DNA of 64,000 nucleotides, from NCBI GenBank assembly GCA_025056215.1, contig JANWWC010000002.1, positions 299,052 to 363,051 of the forward strand, written 5' to 3'. This stretch comes from Cytophagales bacterium. Lineage in GTDB: Bacteria; Bacteroidota; Bacteroidia; Cytophagales; Flammeovirgaceae. The notes under the pieces were generated by a model that saw only the letters and a list, made by a program, of their open reading frames with translations, was not told the DNA's origin and ran no database searches. Numbering within the stretch: position 1 is the first letter of the stretch; each line of letters starts with the position of its first letter. Positions 27,601 to 35,734 of this stretch are shown here, piece by piece. Position numbers and translations under genes: made by a program.

Positions 27601-27712
27601 AGTAGGAATCATTTCACATGTAGAAGAATTGCAACAAAAAATCAATGTATTTGCATATATCCAACAAAAAAAAGACGGAAGCCAAATTCGTTATTCTTGG
27701 GAAATGTTCTAA
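24680..27712 (+). CDS. sbcC: Exonuclease subunit SbcC (Rad50-like ATPase)
   Basis: A 1010-residue Rad50/SbcC ATPase. It has Walker A GNVGSGKSS (residues 34-42), long coiled-coil arms, a zinc hook CPLCGSTHHP near residue 507, ABC signature LSGGQIFQASL near 913, and Walker B FFIDEGFGNLD near 949. With SbcD (Mre11-type nuclease) it processes DNA ends, hairpins and protein-blocked ends. sbcD usually adjoins sbcC, but here the upstream neighbour is a LolC/E-type permease 2 nt away and the downstream gene is convergent with a 4-nt overlap. Unlike the SMC-like protein at 18.7-22.4 kb, all SbcC hallmarks are present. Confidence 0.93.
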   Translation: MLPLYLSIEGLYSYRKRQELHFEKLTSAQLFGIFGNVGSGKSSLLEAMTLAIYGKNERVITKEQNHLINLQSSKAHVIFDCLVGTSKYRFEWKAIRQKEGDIKKSHRIYVFENAAWKALPTEKNDKFSEELLHIKYEYFKQAIVIPQGKFRDFIELSPTKRANLLEDLFHLEPFKLGQSARKLLNKEKEKLSQLYGKLDELEEITEEKYEETQKELVTVQQLSSKILQELEQTQNIIKAQQEAFTTFQELQQAQQQLSALLEEQPSIEEKKRQLLSYQKAFAIVRPLAEKRQELVEASQNIYKDLQSLTNILQNLQSENASVENEFQKTQQDYEQIQDFQTKIHDLQAIASLIDCKQEISSLQNQQKELQVRLESYTKQIESQTKQYDLLKNEIIRLKEKTPNIALLAQKLQAAENFQNLNTQLTELQERIKKIQNEKKQVFQEIKYLFENQQNVALSSLIKIYESYTNHFLEKIEQLSKELQPYRIREQLASFAHHLQEGEPCPLCGSTHHPHKYTDNEKEKRLFLEKEIEQYNISLQESQNHLKKLQSFQIEQERYNFQEEELQKRIDEIEHQKTKYSGAPELSVAQKNLENAQRYLNEIQIKEKRLYEIEKNIKSTQAEKEKLQNQYFEVQQRIASKNGEYQNIQSTIKNIQFLSYLNYPKEKILESISKGKEKIERIEKNYHQIQKRRETLEKEILSNKVQLEEKQKQMESISSELVHNEQQLSIALKDCGFESLENIQNIIKNPLEIEKENNFISEYEHRLAIAKARYEQLTKKQQNNPYQAELLESNRALFQQQNLQYQNLIQKLGALNHHLQIFQQKLEKKKQLLSEIKVLEKRVSGFEQISKLLYGEAFMKWVSGYYFSQLIASANRRFQVLTNYSLSLALDETQENIIVHDHLNGGKTRLLKTLSGGQIFQASLCLALALAESIHSANMVAHSFFFIDEGFGNLDKQSLQLVIETLQNLKKENRIVGIISHVEELQQKINVFAYIQQKKDGSQIRYSWEMF

Positions 27713-29871
27713 AATTTAAATCTAAGTTGGGCGCGGATATCTGTTTTTTGATTTCCGTTGATTTGTTCAAGTCCTGAACCTATAGTATTATTGTCATTAG
27801 GAGTTCTTTGGTAAAGAAAATAAGCGTATTTGCACCAAAAATCAATCTTACGAGTAATCTTCCAACGAATGACATAATAATTTCTCCAACCTCTTCCGTA
27901 ATAAGCTGGAATAGCAAAAGCATATAAAACATCTTTTTCATAAGCAAACTGCCGATTGTCGAAATCGTCAGTATCGAAATTAGCAAATCGGGCCGCAAGC
28001 TCAAAATTAGAGGTAATATCCCAAGTAATATCTTGCATAATAGCGTAACCATAAGTAGTTTTTGTTCGCCTCGTATCAAGGTCTATCTGGGAAAAGTCGC
28101 TCCATTGCACGCGTGAACGCAGATGAATTTTTTCTGAGGCTCTATAATCTGCATTTACCATGTAGTTGCGCCGAGTAGTAGGGGTCGGATAGTCAATTCT
28201 TGTAATGTTATCTGCCAAATTGCGAGGTTTATCTTCTTGCCGCGCCTGAAAATAAAGCGTAATCGTACGAGAAGGGCGATAAGTAGCGCGAAAGAGCCAT
28301 TCATCGCCTGCTGTAGGTGCATCTACTCGAAACTTTAACCAAGGAAATCGAAATTGGTCGTAATACAAAGCAAACTGCCACTGGCGACTGGGCGAATATT
28401 TCAAACCCATATAAAAGCCCTCCTCATTAATATTGCGAGAGTTTTCGCCAATAGCTCTTCCATAAAGAGTGTGAAAGTTTTTTTGATAGTTCCGATAAAA
28501 AGCAGCAAACTCTACAGTTTTTGCCAAACTTGAAGCCAAGCCTTGAATAATACCTATTCCTCCGCTCTGAGAGCGCCCTATTTCTCCAAAAAAAGAAGTG
28601 TTCTGGATACTCCAAGCGTAGTCGGCTCCTATAACAAAATTATTTTTCCCCTGAAATTCAAACTGATTATAATCTGTAGGCTCCCTTTGGATAGGAATGC
28701 TAAATAGAGTATTGAGAGCTGTTAGTCCTGCCATGAATCGCTTGTTAGGACTTTTATAATGTATATTTGTGCCCACTACTTGTTCTCGCAAAGTTTTATA
28801 AGCAGCAAGTTCTGAGGCAGTTCGATGCATGCCAAACTGCCGAAGAGTAGCTGAAAACTCACTCACTTCATCGATGTTTTGAATTCCTTCTTCAGTAAGA
28901 ATAGCCAAAGAATCCAACTCTTCGGCAGCAGAGAAGGTAGTCCTATTTTCACGTATGCCTGCATCTATGTACTTATCGGAGTAGAAAGAAGTAACCTCTA
29001 CATTAGAAGATAGTTCGTAAGTAGCAGCTGCTCCGCGAAAAAACCGAGTTTCAAGCAAAGAAGTATAAGGTAAAATGCCGAGCGTATTGCGTCGAAGCGT
29101 AGCCGTAGGTTCTGCTCCTTTTCCGACTTGAAAGCCTCCTGTAAGCAAAAGACCTTGTCCAATCTGCAACTGATAATCTCCTAAAGAAATCGTTTTCCAG
29201 CGCCCACGGTTGTAAAGCGTAAGATGATAAGAAAAAAAATCTATTCCCATATATCGCCTTGGAGGGCTCCAAAAAAAACGTTCTCCTGCATCTTTTTCGA
29301 GTGTAAATCCATAACTAAAATCTTGAGTGTTTCGCGAGAGAAAACGCGCATACAGCTGGTCGGGGTCTCCTAAATAACCATTTTTTATTTCAGGGCGATA
29401 ACCTCTTTTGGTTTGTAATGTTCTGGCATAGCGCAACATCAAAAATCGATTGTTGTCGTTTTGAAGCATACGCCGAAAAATAGAGGACGCATCGGCGGCC
29501 ATGCCTGCATCTCTTACCTCCACAAAAGGAAGCAGTTTTTGAAAAGTTGCACGGTCAAATCCTTCGATGGCTTGCAACTCATAAATAGTAAGAAGTTTGC
29601 CATTTTTAGCACGATACTTTAAAAACGAGTTGATCTGATATTCTGTAAGGATGAATAGGTTTTGCAAATCTTCTCTTGTAGCGCGATTCAAATCCAGAGG
29701 ATCTGTGTACATTTGTAACATGGCTTCGTAAAAACTTTCGTAATCAGCCTCTTCGTCTTGTAAGTTGAATAAATTTTGAATAAAATCATCCACATCAATT
29801 TCAGGTCGTTTGGGCGTTTGCGCTATAACTATCGTTCCCCAAAACACTAACAAGCAAACTAATCTTCTCAT
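27709..29871 (-). CDS. Helix-hairpin-helix outer-membrane beta-barrel protein
   Basis: A 720-residue protein: signal peptide (cleaved after VIAQ); an N-terminal region with two ComEA/GspK-like helix-hairpin-helix repeats (DPLDLNRATREDLQNLF... and LLTIYELQAIEGFDRATFQKL, about residues 56-115); then about 590 residues of alternating strands and turns ending in a terminal phenylalanine (RAQLRFKF), as in outer-membrane barrels. HhH motifs normally bind DNA backbone or mediate protein contacts, so a periplasmic HhH plug on a barrel is suggestive but its function is unknown. It is coupled by a 4-nt overlap to the upstream PorV-like gene, and converges on sbcC. Confidence 0.75.
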   Translation of the reverse strand: MRRLVCLLVFWGTIVIAQTPKRPEIDVDDFIQNLFNLQDEEADYESFYEAMLQMYTDPLDLNRATREDLQNLFILTEYQINSFLKYRAKNGKLLTIYELQAIEGFDRATFQKLLPFVEVRDAGMAADASSIFRRMLQNDNNRFLMLRYARTLQTKRGYRPEIKNGYLGDPDQLYARFLSRNTQDFSYGFTLEKDAGERFFWSPPRRYMGIDFFSYHLTLYNRGRWKTISLGDYQLQIGQGLLLTGGFQVGKGAEPTATLRRNTLGILPYTSLLETRFFRGAAATYELSSNVEVTSFYSDKYIDAGIRENRTTFSAAEELDSLAILTEEGIQNIDEVSEFSATLRQFGMHRTASELAAYKTLREQVVGTNIHYKSPNKRFMAGLTALNTLFSIPIQREPTDYNQFEFQGKNNFVIGADYAWSIQNTSFFGEIGRSQSGGIGIIQGLASSLAKTVEFAAFYRNYQKNFHTLYGRAIGENSRNINEEGFYMGLKYSPSRQWQFALYYDQFRFPWLKFRVDAPTAGDEWLFRATYRPSRTITLYFQARQEDKPRNLADNITRIDYPTPTTRRNYMVNADYRASEKIHLRSRVQWSDFSQIDLDTRRTKTTYGYAIMQDITWDITSNFELAARFANFDTDDFDNRQFAYEKDVLYAFAIPAYYGRGWRNYYVIRWKITRKIDFWCKYAYFLYQRTPNDNNTIGSGLEQINGNQKTDIRAQLRFKF

Positions 29872-30722
29872 TCTTTTTCTGCATTTTCAAGCATAGGCGA
29901 TGCTTGCTTCCTTCTTTCTATCTTAAAAGAAATCGCAAAGTGGTGTGAAAAACCTAATACTTGATGGCGATCAATAGCATAATCAAAAGAAAATTTTTGA
30001 TACACATACCCTACTCCAAAAAACGCTTTTGTAGGAAAAGTATTAGCGCCAGCGCGCACAAAACCATTCTTAACAGGTTGATATTCAATTCCAAATCGGT
30101 AAAGTGCGAGTTTATCTATATCCTTTTCCGCTTCTAAATTCACCATAAGACGTTCATGAGGGCGATAAGAAAGTCCTACATTCACAAGCGAAGGCAATCG
30201 TTCGTTCATAAAATCAGAAAATTTAGCGCGCATCATGTTTGTAACTCTTCCACCCAAATAAAGTTGCTCAGAAAGTTGAACAAGTGCGCCAAAATCAAAC
30301 GTAGGAATTGCCCTATTTCCCACAGATTCGATATGATACTGAAGCAGGTTGGCTCTTAAACCTAATGCAACATTCGCTATTTGGCGCGCAAGGCTTATTC
30401 CGAGTTGTTGTTCGTTGTAGATATCATCGCCGAAGCGGGATGCTGCCATTCCAAAAGTCCCGTATCTGGGAACAGGCGCTATAAAACCCGCGTACACTGT
30501 TCTCCAAGCTTCTACGTTATAACGCGAATCATACCCCAAAGCAGCTGCAGATTGCTCAACCCAAGCCAACCCCGCTACATTATTAAAAATAGCCCAATGA
30601 TCCGCTATCGTGACAGCCGAGTTTCCCATCGCTGTTGCACGTGCGCCCGACACATTTAAGCCCAATTGTGCCTTTCCAAACAAAGGGAAAAGCAACCCTG
30701 CTATTATTAAGTAATTTCTCAA
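29868..30722 (-). CDS. FadL-superfamily outer-membrane protein, PorV/PorQ-like
   Basis: A 284-residue protein with a signal peptide (cleaved near GKAQ) and the opening GARATAMGNSAVTIADHWAIFNN, characteristic of the PorV/PorQ/UPF0164 branch of the FadL-type barrels ('SARA-AMG-A--A' motif, then a conserved N-N-x-A-G). The remainder alternates short strands and turns. PorV is the T9SS shuttle that binds cargo sorting domains and PorQ is another T9SS component. This one is shorter than PorV (about 390 aa) and about the size of PorQ, so it could be PorQ or a paralogue. It overlaps the HhH-barrel gene (ATGA), suggesting they act together. Confidence 0.7.
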   Translation of the reverse strand: MRNYLIIAGLLFPLFGKAQLGLNVSGARATAMGNSAVTIADHWAIFNNVAGLAWVEQSAAALGYDSRYNVEAWRTVYAGFIAPVPRYGTFGMAASRFGDDIYNEQQLGISLARQIANVALGLRANLLQYHIESVGNRAIPTFDFGALVQLSEQLYLGGRVTNMMRAKFSDFMNERLPSLVNVGLSYRPHERLMVNLEAEKDIDKLALYRFGIEYQPVKNGFVRAGANTFPTKAFFGVGYVYQKFSFDYAIDRHQVLGFSHHFAISFKIERRKQASPMLENAEKE

Positions 30723-30848
30723 ACCTTCTCTTATTTTTAAACAAAATAAAGAACAGCTAACATATTTTAAAACAATGTACTCAAATGATCACAAAAAATT
30801 CACACTCCTAAAAAATAGATGTTAATAGCCACAAATCATCATAACAAA

Positions 30849-33800
30849 TCAGGGTGACTCATTATTCTTAAGCGCCATTAAAAGTGTATAAGCGCCCTTC
30901 AAAACCACATTCTGAGTGTCGAGAAAAGGCACGTTTTGCCACGATAAAGCTGTAAAATCTTTTTCGTTATGGATTACTTTGATTTCTTTCATTTGAAATG
31001 TATTAGGGCTTATTTGATAAAAAATCTGATCTTTCCCATCAAAACGTACAACCGCCTCAGAGGGAACAGCGTAGTATTCTCCTTTCTGAATCGGTACCTC
31101 CACATTCATATACATTCCAGGAAGCAAAGTAGATTCGTATCTTTCGAAATGACAATGTACAGGAAATGTTCTTTCTGAGGTAATCGACATTGCAATCTGA
31201 ATCACGCGACAACGATATTTTTTTTCAGGTGCGTAATTGGTATACGCCCATATTTGCTGACCTATGTCAAGTTTATTGATATCTTTTTCCAAAACATGAA
31301 CTACCAAATGAATATCTTCTGTATTGACAATTTTAAAAATTACGTCTGATGGGTTTGCGTATTTGCCCACATTTACATTCACTTCTGTAATATATCCATT
31401 AGAAGGCGATAAAATCGGAATTGAGGCAGTAAGATTATTTTCCGAAAGTGTTTGATAACGCACTCCTAACAGTCGCAACTTTTCTTGTAAAGATTTTTGC
31501 AGCGCCTTTTGAGCCAAATAGCTTGCTTTAGCTTGCTGGAAATCCTTTTTTCCGCCGATCTGCTCTTGAAAAAGCTTTTCTTGGCGCAAATACTCTTCTT
31601 CAATGGCAAACAACTGAGCCGTTACTACTAAATACTCCTGTTGTAAAGTAATATAATCTAAATCTTCTAAAACAGCTAAAGTATCTCCTTTTTTTACTTT
31701 TGCGCCAACAATTGGTCGAATACTTTTTACATATCCTCCTATGGGAACGCTAATAGAAATCAAATTTTGAGGTGGTACTTCTATTATGCCGTTCATTTGC
31801 AAAACAGCATTTATAGGCTTGCGAGAAATGTTTCCTACTACAATCCCTGCCCGCTCTATTTGTACCTGCGAAAGTGTAACTATGTCAGAAAAATGCGATT
31901 CTGAAGGTTCTTCGTTAGACTTATGAGTATTTTTTGTACAAGCCGAACTTAATAGAATTACTACGATCAGACCGAGAACATTCATGTGAGAAGATATTTT
32001 AAAAAGTTTTTTTTGAAAAAGTGTGTACAACAAAGGGAGAATAAAAAGAGTAAGAAGTGTAGATGTTACCAACCCTCCAATGACTACTGTCGCTAAGGGG
32101 CGCTGAACTTCAGCGCCTGCTCCTTTGCTAAGCGCCATCGGCAAAAACCCTAAAGAAGCCACTAACGCTGTCATCAAAACGGGGCGAAGCCTTGAAGTAG
32201 CACCGTATAAAACTCTATACGACACCGTTTGAAGGTGTTTAATTTGTTGAAAAGAAGCAATCAATACAATTCCATTGAGAACAGCTACTCCAAAAAGCGC
32301 AATAAAACCAACTCCTGCACTAATACTAAAAGGCATCTGACGCACTCCCAAAGAAAAAATACCTCCAATTGCAGCAAAAGGAATAGCAGTATAAATCAAT
32401 ACACTATATCTAAAAGATTGAAAAGCGCTATACAACAAGATAAAAATCAAAAGCAAAGCAATAGGTACAGCCACAACCAACCGAGCTTTAGCCGCTTGCA
32501 GATTTTCAAAATTTCCGCCGTACTCGATTGTATATCCTTCTGGAAGTGGAAGTTCTTTCTCTACAAGTGATATTAAATCTTTCAATATACTTTCTGTATC
32601 GCGGTTTCTTACATTAAACCCTACAAAAACACGCCTTTGCGTATTCTCGTGCTGAATTTGGTTAGCACTTTCCTTAAATGAGATTTGAGCCACTTGATAA
32701 AGTGGAACCTGCACTCCTATAGGTGTAGGAATGAGCAATTTTTGAATATCCTCGAAGTTCTTGCGCGCCGAATCTGCTAATCTGACTACTATTTCAAATC
32801 GCTTTTCACCTTCGTAAAACCAACCTACTTGCCTTCCAGCAAATGCAGTATTGACAATATGATTCACTTTCTGAACAGACAATCTGTAGTGAGCTAACAT
32901 AGCGCGATCTATCGAAATAACTACCTGTGGAATACCTGCTACTGGCTCTACATACACATCGGTAGCTCCTTCTACTCTGCGAACAAGTTCTGATAAACGC
33001 TCAGAAAGGCGAACTAGAGTATCTAAGTTTGTTCCGAAAATCTTACAAACAATGTCTTGCCGCGCACCTGTCAAGAGTTCATTAAAGCGCATTTGCACAG
33101 GAAATTGAAATCCTACAGTAATCCCTGGAATTTCTGCCAAACACTGGCTCATTTTTTTTTCCAACTCCGCAAAAGTTCGAGCGCTCTCCCACTTAGATTT
33201 CTCTTTGAGAATTACCATCATATCCGCAGCGTTCATGGGCATAGGATCGATCGGAATTTCTCCACTGCCAATTTTAGTAACTACCTTTTCTACTTCTGGA
33301 AACCTTTCTTTCAGGATACGCGCAGCCTGTTGCGTAGCTTGAATCGTAGTATTCAAGTTGCTGCCAGCCAATACTTTCGTGTCTACGGCGAAATCGCCTT
33401 CTTCTAAAACAGGAATAAACTCTCCTCCTAAATTCAGTGCAATCCAAAAAGCCCAAGTTCCCACAATTAAAACTCCTACTAATACATACTTTCCAAACCG
33501 AAGGGTCTTTAAAAGCAACAGTCGATAAAATCTTCGAAGAGAATCGAAAAAACTATCAGCAAACGAAGTATGAGCAGCATTAGGCAGAAACCAAGCACAC
33601 ATCATAGGAACATAAGTAAAAGACAGTAAAAAGGCTCCTATCAACGCAAAAACAACTGTTTGCGCCATAGGCTTAAACATTTTTCCTTCAATACCGTGAA
33701 GTGCAAAAATGGGCAAGTACACAATTAGAATGATGAGTTGCCCAAAAACAGCGCTTTTCATAATAGAAGTAGCTACTTCTACTACCAATTCGTTTTTAGA

Positions 33801-35093
33801 AAGTTGATGAGAAAGTACACCTGAATGGGAAAGGCGATACATTACTGCTTCTACAATAATCACAGCTCCATCGACAATCAAACCAAAATCTAACGCACCT
33901 AAACTCATCAAATTGCCACTCACCCCAAACAAATTCATCATACAGATCGCAAATAGCATCGCCAATGGAATAACAGAACCCACTAGAATACCCGCTCTCC
34001 AATTCCCTAAGAACAGTACTAGCACCAGCACTACAATGAGTGCACCTTCTATAAGATTCGTCTCAACGGTTCGAATAGCTTGATGGACCATTTTTGTCCT
34101 ATCTAAAAACGGCTCTATGATTACCCCTTCGGGAAGCATTTTTTGAATCTGCTCTATGCGCTTTTTAACCTTTTTTACTACCTGACTACTATTTTCTCCT
34201 TTGAGCATGAGCACAATTCCTCCTGCTACTTCTCCTTCGTCGTTGTAACAAAGAGCTCCATAACGTATGGCATGACTAATTTTAATTTCTGCTACATCTC
34301 TTAAAAACAACGGCATTTCTCGATTAGGAACAGGAATAACGATTTTCTCAATATCTGCTACCGAGGTTACTAAACCTTCTGTGCGAACATAAAGAGCTAT
34401 TGCATTTTTTTCGATGTAAGCTCCTCCTGTGTTTTCGTTGTTACTTTCGAGTGCATCGAGTACATCTTGCACGCTAATTCCCAAAGCGTGTAATTTCTGA
34501 GGAAACAAAGAAATTTGGTACTGTTTGACCTTTCCACCAAAGCTACTTACATCTGCTACTCCTTCTACTCCCAAAAGTTGGCGACGCACTATCCAATCCT
34601 GAAGTGTGCGAAGCGTAATAATGTCATACTGATTCTCATAACCCTTTTTAGGTTTGATGACATATTGATAAATTTCTCCTAATCCTGTAGTAATAGGCGC
34701 CAACTCGGGCTTTCCAACTTGAGAAGGAATCTGAGATTGAATTTGCTGTAAACGCTCGCTTACCTGCTGCCTTGCCCAATAAATATCAATATCATCTTCA
34801 AACACAATTGTTATTAACGACAAACCAAAGCGAGAAAAACTTCGCAATTCTATTACATGAGGAATGTTGCGAACTGCAAATTCAATAGGATAAGTTACCA
34901 AACGCTCGATATCTTCTGCCCCAAAAAAAGGAGCTGTAGTAATAATTTGAACCTGATTGTTCGTAATATCTGGAACAGCATCAATCGGTAATTTTGCAAG
35001 CTGGTAACTTCCATATATAAGAAGAACCGCCACCAATAAACCGATGACTAATTTGTTCCTTACGGAAAAATAAATCATGTAAGAGAGTATCAT
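30849..35093 (-). CDS. Heavy-metal efflux RND pump fused in frame to its membrane-fusion adaptor (CzcA-CzcB)
   Basis: A single 1414-residue frame. Residues 1-1036 are a complete HME-type RND transporter of the CzcA/CusA group: 12 membrane helices, the proton-relay signature LDFGLIVDGAVIIVE (D402, D408, E415), porter-domain TGARQD...KIFG, and a normal C-terminus. Residue 1037 is a methionine opening what looks like the lipoprotein signal of a CzcB-type adaptor (MNVLGLIVVILLSSAC), followed by its beta-barrel, lipoyl and alpha-hairpin domains (378 residues, full length). Zn/Co/Cd export is more likely than Cu by the TGxRQD motif. The junction has an A8 run; with A7 the pump would stop at a TGA overlapping the adaptor ATG. 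The outer-membrane channel gene (czcC) is absent. Confidence 0.85.
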   Translation of the reverse strand: MILSYMIYFSVRNKLVIGLLVAVLLIYGSYQLAKLPIDAVPDITNNQVQIITTAPFFGAEDIERLVTYPIEFAVRNIPHVIELRSFSRFGLSLITIVFEDDIDIYWARQQVSERLQQIQSQIPSQVGKPELAPITTGLGEIYQYVIKPKKGYENQYDIITLRTLQDWIVRRQLLGVEGVADVSSFGGKVKQYQISLFPQKLHALGISVQDVLDALESNNENTGGAYIEKNAIALYVRTEGLVTSVADIEKIVIPVPNREMPLFLRDVAEIKISHAIRYGALCYNDEGEVAGGIVLMLKGENSSQVVKKVKKRIEQIQKMLPEGVIIEPFLDRTKMVHQAIRTVETNLIEGALIVVLVLVLFLGNWRAGILVGSVIPLAMLFAICMMNLFGVSGNLMSLGALDFGLIVDGAVIIVEAVMYRLSHSGVLSHQLSKNELVVEVATSIMKSAVFGQLIILIVYLPIFALHGIEGKMFKPMAQTVVFALIGAFLLSFTYVPMMCAWFLPNAAHTSFADSFFDSLRRFYRLLLLKTLRFGKYVLVGVLIVGTWAFWIALNLGGEFIPVLEEGDFAVDTKVLAGSNLNTTIQATQQAARILKERFPEVEKVVTKIGSGEIPIDPMPMNAADMMVILKEKSKWESARTFAELEKKMSQCLAEIPGITVGFQFPVQMRFNELLTGARQDIVCKIFGTNLDTLVRLSERLSELVRRVEGATDVYVEPVAGIPQVVISIDRAMLAHYRLSVQKVNHIVNTAFAGRQVGWFYEGEKRFEIVVRLADSARKNFEDIQKLLIPTPIGVQVPLYQVAQISFKESANQIQHENTQRRVFVGFNVRNRDTESILKDLISLVEKELPLPEGYTIEYGGNFENLQAAKARLVVAVPIALLLIFILLYSAFQSFRYSVLIYTAIPFAAIGGIFSLGVRQMPFSISAGVGFIALFGVAVLNGIVLIASFQQIKHLQTVSYRVLYGATSRLRPVLMTALVASLGFLPMALSKGAGAEVQRPLATVVIGGLVTSTLLTLFILPLLYTLFQKKLFKISSHMNVLGLIVVILLSSACTKNTHKSNEEPSESHFSDIVTLSQVQIERAGIVVGNISRKPINAVLQMNGIIEVPPQNLISISVPIGGYVKSIRPIVGAKVKKGDTLAVLEDLDYITLQQEYLVVTAQLFAIEEEYLRQEKLFQEQIGGKKDFQQAKASYLAQKALQKSLQEKLRLLGVRYQTLSENNLTASIPILSPSNGYITEVNVNVGKYANPSDVIFKIVNTEDIHLVVHVLEKDINKLDIGQQIWAYTNYAPEKKYRCRVIQIAMSITSERTFPVHCHFERYESTLLPGMYMNVEVPIQKGEYYAVPSEAVVRFDGKDQIFYQISPNTFQMKEIKVIHNEKDFTALSWQNVPFLDTQNVVLKGAYTLLMALKNNESP
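32007..32014 (-). other. A8 homopolymer at the pump-adaptor junction
   Basis: On the coding strand the run reads CAA AAA AAA CTT in the fused frame. Deleting one A gives Q-K-N-F-L-K-Y-L-L-T-stop, where TGA overlaps the ATG at 31985 as ATGA. A -1 shift instead ends at a TAA three codons on. So the run length decides between fusion, coupled separate genes, and plain termination. A_AAA_AAA is a known slippery sequence type. Confidence 0.8.
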
Positions 35094-35146
35094 GTTTGAA
35101 GTAGATTAGAAATAATGAAAGCGAATTTGTAAAGCGAAAAATACCT

Positions 35147-35524
35147 TCAAACACTTCTCTTGGGAGGCTGCCAAATGGAGCAGAAAAACAAAGAACAATT
35201 GCTAAACCGATAAAATTCTCGCTTTTCTGGTAGTAGGACACCTTCAAAAAGGTTATCTGTAATTATTCTAACACAAGTAGGTAAGTGGTATTTATCTGTA
35301 AAGAGAAAAAAAGATGGACTTTTGAAAGGTAACTTTTGATGTTCTTTTTCTTCGGAATTAGAGTGAGCGTAGTGTAAAATTAAAAAATCCCAAAAATTGA
35401 GAGTCTCATTTTGAAGCTGATGCTGTTCGAAATGTTCCATCAATGCCGGTAGTTTAAATAACTCCACTACCGGAAGGCGAACTGCATAGATGCATAAGCA
35501 CCCTATAACCATCCAATTTTTCAT
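35147..35524 (-). CDS. Small His-rich protein preceding the CzcA-type pump
   Basis: A 125-residue protein with a weak N-terminal hydrophobic segment, then LFKLPALMEHFEQHQ...NFWDFLILHYAHS with clustered His, Glu and Asp, and a C-terminal IWQPP motif. I recall short proteins of this layout ('L-P-x-L-x-x-H-F-x-x-H', 'F-x-D-F-L-x-x-H-Y') encoded directly before czcA-like genes in Bacteroidota, without an assigned function. The histidine clustering and the 53-nt spacing to the pump suggest a periplasmic metal-binding or sensing accessory; that is inference. Its C-terminal part overlaps other open frames that are not coding. Confidence 0.65.
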   Translation of the reverse strand: MKNWMVIGCLCIYAVRLPVVELFKLPALMEHFEQHQLQNETLNFWDFLILHYAHSNSEEKEHQKLPFKSPSFFLFTDKYHLPTCVRIITDNLFEGVLLPEKREFYRFSNCSLFFCSIWQPPKRSV

Positions 35525-35679
35525 GGCTTTAAATTAAAAAAGAACTCTTCTTTTCAAAAAAATTTGTGATTAAACTTTTCTAATAACAAAAACTTTGAAA
35601 CTTCAAACATCGCGCCGCATCCGCTGAATTAGTTTTTTATTACCTGAAGATTGCAAGATTGTAAAATTTAAATACAACT
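35525..35679. other. Divergent intergenic region between metal-efflux and phoD genes
   Basis: Contains the near-perfect palindrome TTTGAA-AC-TTCAAA (35594-35607), a possible operator between the divergent genes. No clear sigma-A promoter for the leftward genes was found here. Confidence 0.3.
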
Positions 35680-35710
35680 TTTGACAACCCACTGCATCCT
35701 TGTATCTTGC
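35680..35710 (+). promoter_or_regulatory. Putative sigma-A promoter of the phoD-like gene
   Basis: TTTG, 19 nt, TATCTTGC (two mismatches in the -7 box). It lies inside the longest open frame, which supports the downstream ATG at 35735 as the real start. Confidence 0.45.
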
Positions 35711-35734
35711 TATGCGAAACATTCTAAAATTCTC

